A stretch of 64,000 bases of DNA from Bretschneidera sinensis (GCA_023935145.1 CM043698.1:41503501-41567500), one strand, 5' to 3'; numbered from the stretch's first letter, positions 1 through 10,542 are shown. Program-made: numbers and translations. Notes: generated by a model not told the origin, from the letters alone.

Positions 1-435
1 CAATTCCAAAATAAATCAAAAGGTAAGTTTTCCGTGTTTTACAAGCCTATATATAGGGTTCTAAGGGTGCCTCGAAACCCTAATTTCCAAAATAAGTCCA
101 GAAGAAATCTTTCCAAAACTGGCTCTACCGCCTCTCTGTACATGTGCGCTCGATCATGCTCTTTTGAGCTCAAGTGCATGGGTGTGCTCGAGCGTTCTAT
201 GTGTGCACACGATTGCTTGTGCGCTCGATCGTAGCAATGCTATGCTCGATCATACTAGCTGGTCCCAGATCTTCAGTTTTCTTCCTTTAAAGCTTCAAAA
301 TGCTTTATTTTCTTCAAAGACCTATGAAAAACACAGAAAACACAAAAATAAAGTAGAATATACTAAAATATATAAATAAAGAGCCTAACAACGGTAAATT
401 AAGGGGCTTAAATAAGAATATTTAAGCACTTATCA
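1..435 (-). repeat. E1 3' LTR, truncated by the window edge
   Basis: On the minus strand it begins TGATAAGTGCTTAAATA at 435, directly after the PPT, and matches the U3 half of the E1 5' LTR at 11897-13158. It contains the TATA region (about 48-57) and the cluster of GCTCGATCG-type palindromic units (about 145-260). Confidence 0.85.
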
Positions 436-2096
436 CACCCCCAAACTTACATATTGTTAGTCCCTTAGCAATACAAAACTAAAAACTAAATGAAAAACAA
501 TAACAATGATAAATTCATCCTTCATGTTTTTTAAAAATTTTGGTTGGACATAAAACCATGATGTTTGTTCATGAGTAGGCCTAAAAATAGAAACACATCT
601 TATCAATGAATAAGGGTTTTAAATTCTAATTACTTACACAAGGTTGGTTTAAGACATCACAAGTTTGACTTAGTGTGTGGTGGATTAGCACATAAAAGAT
701 GAAGCTTTCGAATAATTCCCATGTATAGTGTTTCAGTGTCTTAACATTCATCGAATTCCCTATCAGAATGAACAATAATGACACAGTTTTATTTCTTTTC
801 TTTTTCTTTTATTATGATCTTTTTGCCATGTTGAGTTCCATTTAGCTTTCTAATTGACCCATGTAGTTAGTGTTTAGCCAATGACTCCCAAACTAGATGG
901 TTTTAGGGCATTAGGTGTAAAGACACCCCTAAGGACTTACTAACTCGAGTAAAAAAGGCTACGAAACTAATTGATCTTAATGCTTCCAAGCAAAATCCCC
1001 ACCTTTTGACGTGAACACTCACTGCTTGCTAAGGTAAGAGGTCCAATTACTCAATGGAAACTTTATTTAATGATCATTATATGCATCATTCCCACCTTTT
1101 GACGTGAACACTCACTGCTTACTGAGGCAAAAGGTCCAGTTACTCAGTGGAAAGTATATTTAATGATCATTAGGAGCATTTTATTTTCTCTTTTTGCATA
1201 ATAACATTCTTCTCTATTTTTCTATGTCAAAGTGTTATTCTAACAAGTTATCTGATTACAGTTAGGTCATGGAAACATATACATAGAAATGATACGTCAT
1301 ACCTCACACCATTATGTACTAATGTGCTCGTGTTATATTTAGATCAAACTTTGTGAATTCTTAAATTCCTTGAAGTAATTAATTAAACTTTTAAAACTTA
1401 TCATTAGACTATGTGTTCTAGATTTTAAGCTTACTGATGAAGTTTTATCATAATATTTGTTTTAAATCAACAAAAAATTTTAAAACAATATGAACATGCA
1501 TTTATCTTTTCAAAAATACTAAAGAACTGGGACAGAGTGTGTGAATGTGTCAAAAACTAGGACAGAGTGTGTGAATATGTCTCCCATACCCCCAAACTTA
1601 ATGTACACATTGTCCCCAATGTGTGAGTGGCATGGAAAGATCTGACCTGGGAGATGGAGAACTAAATGGTAGGCATGGCTCTTAGCACACCCCCAAACTT
1701 GAACTTGATGCACTCATTATGTCTCTGAAAAAGAAAAACAAACGTACTACCGAAAAACAATGAATACTAATAATAAATAGTTATATAAAATTAAATACTA
1801 ACAATAAATAAAAGAAAATACTATAAATAAAAGGATATACTGTGGGGTGCCTCCCATGAGCGCTAAGTTTTACGTCTTCAGCCAGACGGTGCACCATTTT
1901 CACCGTTGTGCTTCACTGAGTATTTTTAGAGAACAGCTTGTGGGCGACAGTGAATTGAAGCTGTGGGGAGAACTTCTATAAAAATACCAACCTCCATACT
2001 CAGTGGCCTCAGTACCACTGATATCAATAGAGGTGTTTGAGCTACATGTGTTTCAAAGTCTGAACTGCTCAAACACTCTCTACAGTAGCTTCAGCG
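436..2096 (-). other. E1 3' non-coding region with polypurine tract
   Basis: This gene-free stretch lies between the protease-like frame and the 3' LTR. On the minus strand it contains a segment around 1845-1890 ending in GGGAGGCACCCCA (also in E2, E6 and E7), a pyrimidine-rich acceptor-like sequence ending CTTTTTCAG near 1720, a G-rich PPT-like run near 1695, a second AAGTTTGGGGGTATG-type run near 1590, the duplicated block at 997-1172, and the terminal PPT GTTTGGGGGTG at 446-436. A segment at about 1895-2100 has no counterpart in E2 or E7. I see no coding potential. Confidence 0.7.
997..1172 (-). repeat. Conserved tandem duplication in E1 3' region
   Basis: Two units of about 83 bp (997-1080 and 1090-1172) each read, on the plus strand, CACCTTTTGACGTGAACACT, then a CACTGCTTNCTRAGG core, GGTCCARTTACTCARTGGAAA and ATTTAATGATCATTA. 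Within a unit ACTGAG and CTCAGT can pair to form a short stem. The same pair of units, same order, is in E2 (8485-8658) and E7 (50455-50628). Confidence 0.8.
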
Positions 2097-3704
2097 CTAA
2101 TCTTTTAGAAAGGAGTACCTAAAGTCCCCCACATTTGGCTTAAGTGTTCTTGTTGCTGCTGCATACTGTACAATATGGAGTGCTAAATCTTCATCTCTTG
2201 GTTGCACTGTAATTTTAGAATGTGGTGTGACTCTGTGTCCATGTACTGTGACAGTCTGATTTCTTGCTGGCAACTGCTGCAATTCCAAGTTTGATGCCTG
2301 GATAATAGATGAGAGAAAAGTAGTATTAGTATGCGTAAGATTTTCAACCGGAGGAGTGAACTTACTTGGATGCTTTGGAGAGGCTTCAAGGAGGTGCACA
2401 GCTTCAATGATGTCATCAGTAATATCTTCAGATTCTGGCTTAACATCCAAACTTGTGAAGCTATGGGTGAGAGTGGCCTCCAATGGATCAGTGTGATGGA
2501 CCTGAAAAGCTTGCTTGATAGCACTTTTCATCATACATTCGTTAAAACATTCATCATCATGATCATCTTGGGGTAATTTCAATGTATCAAATATCTTAAA
2601 TTCTATTGTCTTACCATTTACCTTCATACTTACAATACCTTTTTTCACATTAATTATTGTATCAGTAGTTCTCATAAAAAGTCTTCCTAAGATGATGGGC
2701 AGAGGTATTGGCATAGGAGATTCTTCCATATCTAGTACAATAAAATCAGCAGGTAAAATAAATTCACCTACCTTTACTAGGACATTCTCAAGAATACCTC
2801 TTGGTCTTTTGATGCTTCTGTCAGCCAATTGCAAAGTGATGGATGTTAGTTGAAGCTCCCCTAAACCTAGCTTTTTAACTACCGTGTATGCCAGCAAATT
2901 GACACTTGCTCCTAAATCCAATAGTGCACGCTCAAAAACTAGTCACCTATCCTGCAAGGAATGGTAAAATTACCTGGATCTTTTAGCTTTGGTGGTAGTT
3001 TTCTTAGCAATACTGCACTTGCCTCTTCAGTTAGAGCCAATGTTTCATGCTCCTAAAACTTTCTTTTATTAGTGCAACAATCTTTTAAAAATTTAACATA
3101 AGCAGGAATTTGTTTAATTGCATCTAATAAGGGAATGTTAATTTCTACTTTTCTTAAAGTTTCAAAAATATCAAGCAATTTATCTTTCTTTGGCTTTACT
3201 AACCTTTGAGGGAAGGGAGGTGCATTCAACTTCTCCATTTCACTTACCTTGGATGTGGATGGCTTAGTTGGAGATGTTTGTGCAGGATCATTAACTCCTA
3301 TGATCTTACCATTTCTGAGAGTTGTAACGGCCTTCAGTTGCTGATGTCCTCCAGAATTAGGCATTGTTTGGGTTGGAAATTCTCCTTGCCTTCGTCCATT
3401 TAGCTCTTTAGCCATTTAGCCCATTTGTGCTTCCAGTCTTTGGATGGTTTGCTCATGCTTTGCAATTATTTGTCTTTGTTCAGTTTGAATTTGCCTTCAT
3501 AAACTGTTATTGTGACGTTATCAGTTGCCTTACCATACTCTCTAGGTCACTCTTCTTTGACTCTTAAACTGGTTGGGCTGCTTGGTGGAAGTTTCTTTGT
3601 TGCCCTTGAAGGTTCAAGGTGTTTTGATTGTTGCTCCATGAGAGGTTGGGGTGGTTTCACCATCCAAGATTGTAGGTATCTGCATATGCACTGTTTGGTC
3701 CCAC
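2097..3704 (-). pseudogene. E1 gag C-terminal part and retroviral-type protease, broken
   Basis: This is the downstream part of the E1 gag-protease frame, continuing from 10543 across the E2 insertion. Minus-strand 3415-3053 encodes the gag-protease linker typical of this group (a run with NAPPFPQRLVKPKKDK and IFETLRKVEINIPLLDAIKQ). After a one-base frameshift near 2940, 2921-2097 encodes the aspartic protease region; its active site reads D-L-G-A at the start of that frame, followed by a flap-type region and ILGRLFM. Stops also occur between 3704 and 3415 and near 3050. The frame ends in a divergent tail not found in E2. It cannot be translated as one protein. The protease would process Gag in virus-like particles, but no intact copy can be made from this locus. 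Confidence 0.8.
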
Positions 3705-3709
3705 ACAGT
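3705..3709. other. Left target-site duplication of E2
   Basis: ACAGT here and ATAGT at 10543-10547 flank E2. The gag sequence of E1 reads on without loss when E2 and one copy are removed, matching the homologous part of E2 (about 6375-6400), which confirms the insertion. Confidence 0.75.
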
Positions 3710-5037
3710 TAATAAGTGCTTAAATATTCATATTTAAGCCCCTTAATTTACACTTGTTAAGCTTTTAGTTTGCATATTTTATTTGCGTATTTTATTCTAT
3801 TTTACTTCATTTTTGTGTTTTTTGCGTTTTTATAGGTTTTCAGAAGAAAAGAAGCATTTTGTAACTCAAAGAGCAAAACTGGAACTGGGAACAGCATAAG
3901 AGTGTGATCAAGCGCACAAAGCACTCGTGCGCACAAGGAGAAGGCTCGAACGCAACCTTGCGCTCGAGTGCAAACTCATGCGATCGAGCGCACACACATC
4001 AGTAAAACATCAAAACGGCAGTTCCTATTTTGGAAAGTAGGGTTAGAGACCTATTTTGGAAATTAAGGTTTCTAAGTGTCCTTAGAACCCTATAAATACA
4101 CTTGTAAAACACCAAAACATTATCTCCCTGTTAGTTTTAGTTTTAGTTTTTGTTCGGGGAGACCGGAGGCCGGATGAGCCCGGAGAAGAAATTGTGAAGA
4201 CGAATTGATAACTCTTCTCTATAGTGTTTTCGGGTTTCTTCTTTCCTTTGTATTTTATTTTATGATGTTTTTTAGCATCACAACTATTTGTAACTAATTT
4301 TCTAGTAAGGGCTTGGTTGATGCCCTAATTATGTTTACTCAATAATTCAGTATTGGTACCTTTGCGATATTTGTGTTGTGATGCTTAACTTGATTAATGC
4401 CTGTTTTTATTTAAATTCCTCATATGTGTTTGCCTGATCGACATATGCATGTGGTATGGATTAGTTAGTTAAATCAATTTGGATGATCGAGTCCTGGGTT
4501 TAACATTAGTAACAAAAGATATCCACGCCGGATTCTTGAGTTAATCAACATGGAAAACCAGGAGTAGATACCATACCCTAGGTCCCATGTGGTTGTCGAT
4601 TTCCACAGATCCTATGCTCTCTTAAGGAACAACTCAGTATACACCATGCTAAATCCCTTAAGAAAGAAAAGAGTTAGAGTAGATACCATGCCTAACTCGT
4701 TGCTTAGGGAAATCAATAGCTTAAGGAGTAGATACCATGCCTTTAGGTTAACAACCATTAGGTATTCATAACATGAGTAAAGCATTGGCATACTATTTTG
4801 TTGTGGTAGCATGATTAGTGGTGGATATCAAGTCCCTACGCCTTTATCTTTATTAAATTCCAACTCAATATTTATTTCTCTCTTTTTATATTGTGAAACT
4901 GATTCTAAAAATGAAATTCACCAATCCCTGTGGAAATGATTTCGCACTTGCACGCTATGCTACTGTAGACCTTGTGCACTTGCAAGTAAAACTGTATGAT
5001 TATTTGCTTATTTATTTAGGTGGATAAATGCACAACA
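3710..5037 (+). repeat. E2 5' LTR (1328 bp)
   Basis: It pairs with 9219-10542. U3 carries a palindromic-unit cluster at about 3900-4000, followed by the TATA box CTATAAATAC at 4090-4099. The R/U5 part contains four spaced copies of a GTAGATACCATGCC-like unit (4561-4745) interleaved with CTTAAG motifs. It ends GCACAACA next to the PBS. Confidence 0.9.
4090..4099 (+). promoter_or_regulatory. LTR TATA box
   Basis: CTATAAATAC lies about 380 bp into the LTR. The same box is at about 59015 in the E9 LTR and about 55200 in the solo LTR, so it is the probable RNA polymerase II promoter of the family. Confidence 0.65.
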
Positions 5038-5043
5038 AGTTTT

Positions 5044-5061
5044 TGGCACCGTTACCGTGGA
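5044..5061 (+). other. E2 primer-binding site (tRNA-Asp type)
   Basis: TGGCACCGTTACCGTGGA starts a few bases after the LTR end. It differs by a few transitions from the E9 site TGGCGCCGTTGCCGGGGA, which is complementary to the 3' end of plant tRNA-Asp(GTC), the primer usual for Athila-type elements. Confidence 0.8.
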
Positions 5062-5367
5062 TTGCACTAAATTTCCTTTTAGAATTATTTTTGTTAGTTT
5101 TATTTTATTTTATTTTATTTCTTTACTCTGTTATGTTTATATTTTCTTTATCAAAAACCTAATTTTTCTTCTTTTCGTTTTCTGTTTTCTTCTGTTTCAG
5201 GTCTGCAATAGTGCTGTTTCTGGCCTTGCGATCGAGCACAAGCTCAAGTGAGATCAAGTGCACTGTTGCGATCGAGCGCAATACCTTGTGTGCTCGAGCG
5301 CAAATTGTCCAGAGACTACCTGAGCAACAGTACTGAAGCTGCTGCACCAAAGTCTTCCAGCTGATTC
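5062..5367 (+). other. E2 leader with acceptor-like site and palindromic units
   Basis: This untranslated leader lies between PBS and gag. A long T-rich tract (about 5070-5195) ends TTCTGTTTCAG at about 5200, which resembles a plant 3' splice site. Just downstream (about 5225-5303) are more GCGATCGAGCGC-type units like those in U3. The arrangement recurs in E1, E7 and E9. Confidence 0.6.
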
Positions 5368-7452
5368 ATGCAAGGGCTTCGATCTAGGAACCCTACCATC
5401 GTTCCACTCGACATAGAGATTAAGCAGACCATTCGATAGAGGCCTAGAAACAACTTTGAGGAGAATGAAGAAGAATTCGAGGGAGAAGCACCAATGGAAC
5501 AACTAGAAAACCAACAACCACCTGAGCGAAGACCTATGAAGCAATCCTGCATTCCACAGAACCTCAACCAGCCATCATGCATTACTTATCAACTAGAGGT
5601 GGAAGGCAATTATTACATATCTCCGCAGATACTTAGTGCCTTAACTCATTTTAGGGGTACACCTGTTGAAGATCCACACTTGCACCTTCGGGAATTCTTT
5701 GACCTCTGCAAGTTCTAACACATCTAGGGCCTAAATCAAGAGGGAATCAGGTTAATTCTTTTCCCTTTTTCATTAAAAGATAAAGCTAAGTTGTGGTATA
5801 ATTCATTGCCTGCAGATTCTATCCATACCTGGGAAGAACTATCCAGTAAGTTCCTAAGGAAATTTTTCCCAGCATAAAAGACAAGGCAGATGAGGAAGGA
5901 GATTCAATCTTTCCAATAGAGAGATGAAGACCTTTTCTTTAAAGCATGAGGACACTTTAATGAGCTGCTTCTCAAATGTCCACATCACAACCTACCTCAA
6001 GATGAGCTGGTACTAGCCTTTTATGAAGGTCTAAATGACATGAATAAAGGTATTGCTGATTCCGGTTGTGGAGGTGTGCTGATGGAGAAGAGCAATGAAG
6101 AAGCCATGGAGCTTTTTGAGATCTTAAGTAAGCACACCCAGAAATTCTCCTCAAGAGGTAGACAAGAAGTTAAAAGCAAAGGTTTGTATGAGGTAACCTT
6201 AAATGGTGGATCTTCATATCAGATGGCTGCTATGGAGAGGAAGCTAGTTATGCTTATAAAAGCCATGCCTACTTAGAATATCTCACCTCGACCACAAGCT
6301 ACACAACGCTAGGTATGTGCTTTATGTTTCTAATTTGATCACACTACTGAGATTTACCATTTGTATTCATCTACATATCTTGAGCAAGCAAACTATGTGG
6401 GACCAAACAATGCATATGCGAATACCTACAATCTTGGATGGAGAAATCACCCCAACTTCTCATGGAGCGACGATCAAAATGCCTTGAACTTTCAAGGGCA
6501 GCAAAGGAATTCCTAACCAGCAGCCCAATCAGTTCTGGAATCAAAGTAAGGTGAGCTAAAGAGTCTTGTACGATAGTTAATGACCTCATAAGAACAATTC
6601 ATAGCAGAAACAAGACAATTATGGACTGAGCAAAGGGAAACCACTGCAAAGCATGAACAAGTCATTCAAAGACTCGAGGTACAAATAGAGCAATTGTCTA
6701 AGGAGCTAAGTGAAAGCAAGCAAGGTAAACTTCCGGCTCAAACACTACCTAATCCAAGAGGACATCAACAACTGAATACCGTGACAACTCTCAGAAATGG
6801 TAAGATCATAGGTGCTGATGAGCCTGGACAAGCATCTCCACATAAAGCATCCACATCAAAGGTAAGTGAAATGGAGAAGTGGAATGCACCACCCTTCCCC
6901 CAAAGGTTAGTAAAGCCAACAAAAGAAATCAAAATGCATGATATCTTTGAAACTTTGAGAAAAGTAGAAATTAATATTCCTTTATTAGATGCAATTAAAC
7001 AAATTCCTGCATATGCTAAATTTTTAAAAGATAGTTGCACTAATAAAAGGAAGTTTCAGAAGCATGAAACAGTGGCTTTAACCGAAGAGGTGAGTGCGGT
7101 ATTGTTAAGGAAACTACCACCCAAGCTAAAAGATCCGGGTAGTTTCACCATTCCTTGCAGGATAGGTAACCAGATTTTTGAGCATGCACTATTGGATTTA
7201 GGGGCTGATGTCAACTTGCTGCCATACACTATATTCAAGACACTAGGTTTGGGGGAGCTTCAACCAACCTCCATCACCTTGCAACTGGTAGACAGAAGCA
7301 TTAAAAGACCAAGAGGTATTCTTGAGGATATCTTGGTAAAGGTAGGTCCATTTATTTTACCAGCTGATTTTATTGTATTAGATGTGGAAGAATCTTCTAT
7401 ATCATTATCCCTGCCCATCATCTTAAGAAGACCCTTTTATGAGAATTGCTGA
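5368..7452 (+). pseudogene. E2 gag-protease frame with many stops
   Basis: All recognisable pieces lie in one reading frame from the ATG at 5368 (MQGLRSRNP start, shared in form with E1 and E9) to 7452. Order: retrotransposon Gag domain (about 5580-6150, with YYISPQILSAL and FFDLCKF), zinc knuckle (about 6320-6365), a Gln-rich linker, IFETLRKVEINIPLLDAIKQ (6943-7002), and an aspartic protease with D-L-G-A intact near 7197. In-frame stops include 5437, 5716, 5725, 5875, 5917, 5947, 6274, 6310 and 6331; most replace a Gln or Trp codon of the relatives by one transition. The last Cys of the zinc knuckle is Tyr. Gag would form the particle; this copy cannot encode it. Confidence 0.85.
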
Positions 7453-9218
7453 TACAAAAATTTACGTGAAAAATGGTATTGTAAGTATGAAGTAAATGGT
7501 GAGAATGTTGAATTTAAAATATTTGATACATTAAAAATACCCCAAGATAATATGGAATATTCTAATGAATGTATTATGCAAGGTGTTGTTGAGCAAGCTT
7601 TTTAGGTCCATCTCATTGCTCCATTGGAAGCCACCCTTACCCATGGGTTAACAAGATCGGATATTGAGCCTGCATACGAAGATGTTACTGATGACATCTT
7701 TGAGGCTGCGCACCGCCTAGAGGCCTCTCCAAAGCATCTAAGCACCTAATTTGGCATTGAAGCAATTGTTGATGCATTCAACTTATGCTTTTCTGGGAGG
7801 GCATAAGAGTGTCTGGCTGAAGACGTTAAACTTAGTGCTCATGGGAGGCACCCCATAGCTTATCCTTTTATTTTTATTGTTTTTCATATTTATTGTTATT
7901 TATTTATTTTTTGTACTTTTTGTTTTCCCGTATTACGTTAGTTTTCCTTTTTAAGGGACATTGTGTGCATCCGTTCAAGTTTGGGGCTATGCCATGAGCC
8001 ATACCGGCCCAGCTAGTTCTCTATCTCCTAGGTCAGATCTTTCCATGTTATTCACACATTGGGGACAATGTGTAATTTAAGTTTGGGGGTATGGGAGACA
8101 CATTCACACACTAGACATAATCACACACTTGTCCCAGTTTTTTTGAAAAGATAAATGCATGTTCATATTGTGTTGAAAATTTTGGTTGATCTAAACAAAT
8201 ATTGTGATAAGATTTCATTAGTAAGCTTAAAATATTGAACACATGATCTAATAATAAAGTTTTAAAAGTTTAATTACTTACTTTAAGGCATTTAAGAATT
8301 CACAAGTTTGATCTAATCTAGCACGAGCATATTAGCACATAATTGTGTGGGATATGACATGTAATTTTAATATATATATTTCCATGGCTTAACTATAATA
8401 GGATAACTTGTTAGAAGAACATCTTGGCATAGAAAAATAAAAAAAAAAATTTATTTCTTAAAAAGAGAAAATAAAATGCTCCTAATAATCATTAAATAAA
8501 CTTCCCACTGAGTAACTGGACCTCTTGCCTCAGTAAGCAGTGAGTGTTCACATCAAAAGGTGGGAATTATACTTATAATGATCATTAAATAAAGTTTCCA
8601 CTAAGTAACTGGACCTCTTGCCTCAGTAAGCAGTGAGTGTTCCCGTCAAAAGGTGAGAATTTTGCTTGGCAGCATTAAGACCAGTTAGTTTCATAGCCTT
8701 TTTGACTCGAGTTAGTAAGTCCTTAGGGGTGTCTTTACACCTAATGCCCTAAAACCATCTAGTTTTGGAGTCATTGGCTAAACACTCGCTACACGGGTCA
8801 ATTAGAAAGCTTAAGGGAACTCAACATGGCAAAAAACTCATAATAAAAGAAAAAGAAAGAAACAAAACTATGCTATTATTGTTCGTTATAATAGGAAACT
8901 CGATGAATGCTAAGACACCAAAACACTACACATTAGATTTATTTGGAAGATTCATCTTTTATATGCTAATTCACCACACACTAAGTTAGACTTGTGATGC
9001 CTTAACCAGCCTTGTGTAAGTGATTAGATTTTAAAACTCTTATTCATTGCAAAGATGCATTTATATTTTAAGCTTGCTCTTGAATAAATATCACGATTTT
9101 GTGTGAGACTTAAATTTTCGAATACCATGAATGATGGATTTATCTTTGCGTCTTTGTTTTTCATTTAGTTTTTAGTTTCGTATTGCTAAGGGACTAGCAA
9201 TATGTGAGTTTGGGGGTA
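7453..9218 (+). other. E2 degraded gag-pro tail, 3' non-coding region and PPT
   Basis: The protease-side frame decays beyond 7452 (more stops to about 7805) and is followed by the CATGGGAGGCACCCCA segment near 7840-7855. A first G-rich AGTTTGGGGGTATGG run is near 8080, the duplicated block is at 8485-8658, and the terminal PPT GAGTTTGGGGGTA is at 9206-9218. No pol genes are present. Confidence 0.75.
8485..8658 (+). repeat. Conserved tandem duplication in E2 3' region
   Basis: Two units of about 82 bp (8485-8567 and 8578-8658) are the reverse complement of those at 997-1172, as expected for the opposite element orientation. Each runs from TAATGATCATTAAATAAA-like sequence through ACTGGACCTCTTGCCTCAGT to TCAAAAGGTG. 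Confidence 0.8.
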
Positions 9219-10542
9219 TGATAAGGGCTTAAATATTAAGCCCCTTAATTTACATTTGTTAAGCTCTTAGTTTGCCTATTTTAATCTATTTTACTTCTTT
9301 TTTGTGTTTTCTGTGTTTTTATAGGTTTTTGGAATAAATGAAGTATTTTTTAACTCAAAGAGCAAAACTAGAACTGGGAGCTCCAGAAGAGTGCGATCGA
9401 GTGCAGTGCTTGGTACAATCAAGTGCACCAAGCACTCATGCACACAAGGAGAAGGCTCAAGCGCAACCTTGCACTCGAGCACAAACTCATACGATCGAGT
9501 GCACACGCATTAGTAAAACATCAAAACGGCAGTTCCTATTTTGGAAAGTAGGGTTAGAGACCTGTTTTGGAAATTAAGGTTTCCAAGTGTCCTTAGAACC
9601 CTATAAATAGACTTGTAAAATGCAGAAACATTATCTCTCTTTTAGTTTTAGTTTTTGTTCGGGGAGGCCGAAGGCCGGACGAGCTTGGAGAAGAGATTGT
9701 GGAGACGAATTGACAACTCTTCTCCATGGTGTTTTCGGGTTTCTTCTTTCCTTTGTATTTTATTTTATGATGTTTTCTAGCATCACAACTATGTGTAACT
9801 AATTTTCTAGTAAGGGCTTCGTTGAAGCCCTAATTATGTTTACTCAATAATTCAGTATTGGTGCCTTTGCGATATTTGTGTTGTGATGCTTAACTTGATT
9901 AATGCCTATTTTTATTTAAATTCCTCATATGTGTTTGCCTGATTGACATATGCATGTGGTATAGATTAGTTAGTTAAATTAATTTGGATGACCGAGTCAT
10001 GGGTTTAACATTAGTAACAAAAGATATCCACACCGGATTCTTGGGTTAATTAACATGGGAAACCGGGAGTAGATACCATGCCCTAGGTCCCGTGTGGTTG
10101 TAAATTTTCACAGATCCTACGCTCTCTTAAGGAACAACTCAGTATTCACCATGCTAAATCCCTTAAGAAAGAAAAGTGTTAGATTAGATACCATGCCTAA
10201 CTCGTTGCTTATGGAAATGAATAGCTTAAGGAGTAGATACCATGCCCTTAGGTTGACAACCATTAGGTATTCATGACATGAGTAAAGCATTGACATACTG
10301 TTTTGTTGTGGTAGCATTATTAGTGGTGGATGTCAAGTCCCTACGCCTTTATCTTTATTAAATTCTAACTCAATATTTATTTCTCTCTTTTTATATTGTG
10401 AAACTGATTCTAAAAACGAAATTCACCACTCCCTGTGGAAATAATCTCGCACTTGCACACTATGCTACTGTAGACCTTGTGCACTTGCAAGTAAAACTGT
10501 ACGATTATTTGCATATTTATTTAGGTGGATAAACGCACGGAA
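9219..10542 (+). repeat. E2 3' LTR (1324 bp)
   Basis: It begins TGATAAGGGCTTAAATATTA after the PPT and is collinear with 3710-5037, including the palindromic cluster (about 9390-9505), TATA box (about 9600) and GTAGATACCATGCC units (10060-10250). It is followed by ATAGT and then E1 gag sequence. Confidence 0.9.

Larger units (their letters stand above)
3710..10542 (+). mobile_element. E2: Athila-like non-autonomous LTR retrotransposon inserted in E1
   Basis: Complete plus-strand element of about 6.8 kb: 5' LTR 3710-5037, PBS 5044-5061, leader, gag-protease frame 5368-7452, 3' non-coding region, PPT and 3' LTR 9219-10542. It is built like E1 and also lacks reverse transcriptase, RNase H and integrase. 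The first LTR base pair has drifted (TAATAAG where the 3' LTR has TGATAAG), and the 3' LTR end reads CACGGAA where the 5' LTR ends CACAACA. E1 and E2 are in opposite orientation. Confidence 0.9.

Noticed and set aside
3898..4002. Spaced short repeats that superficially resemble a CRISPR array.
   Set aside because: Units are degenerate, palindromic, irregularly spaced and inside LTRs of a plant genome.
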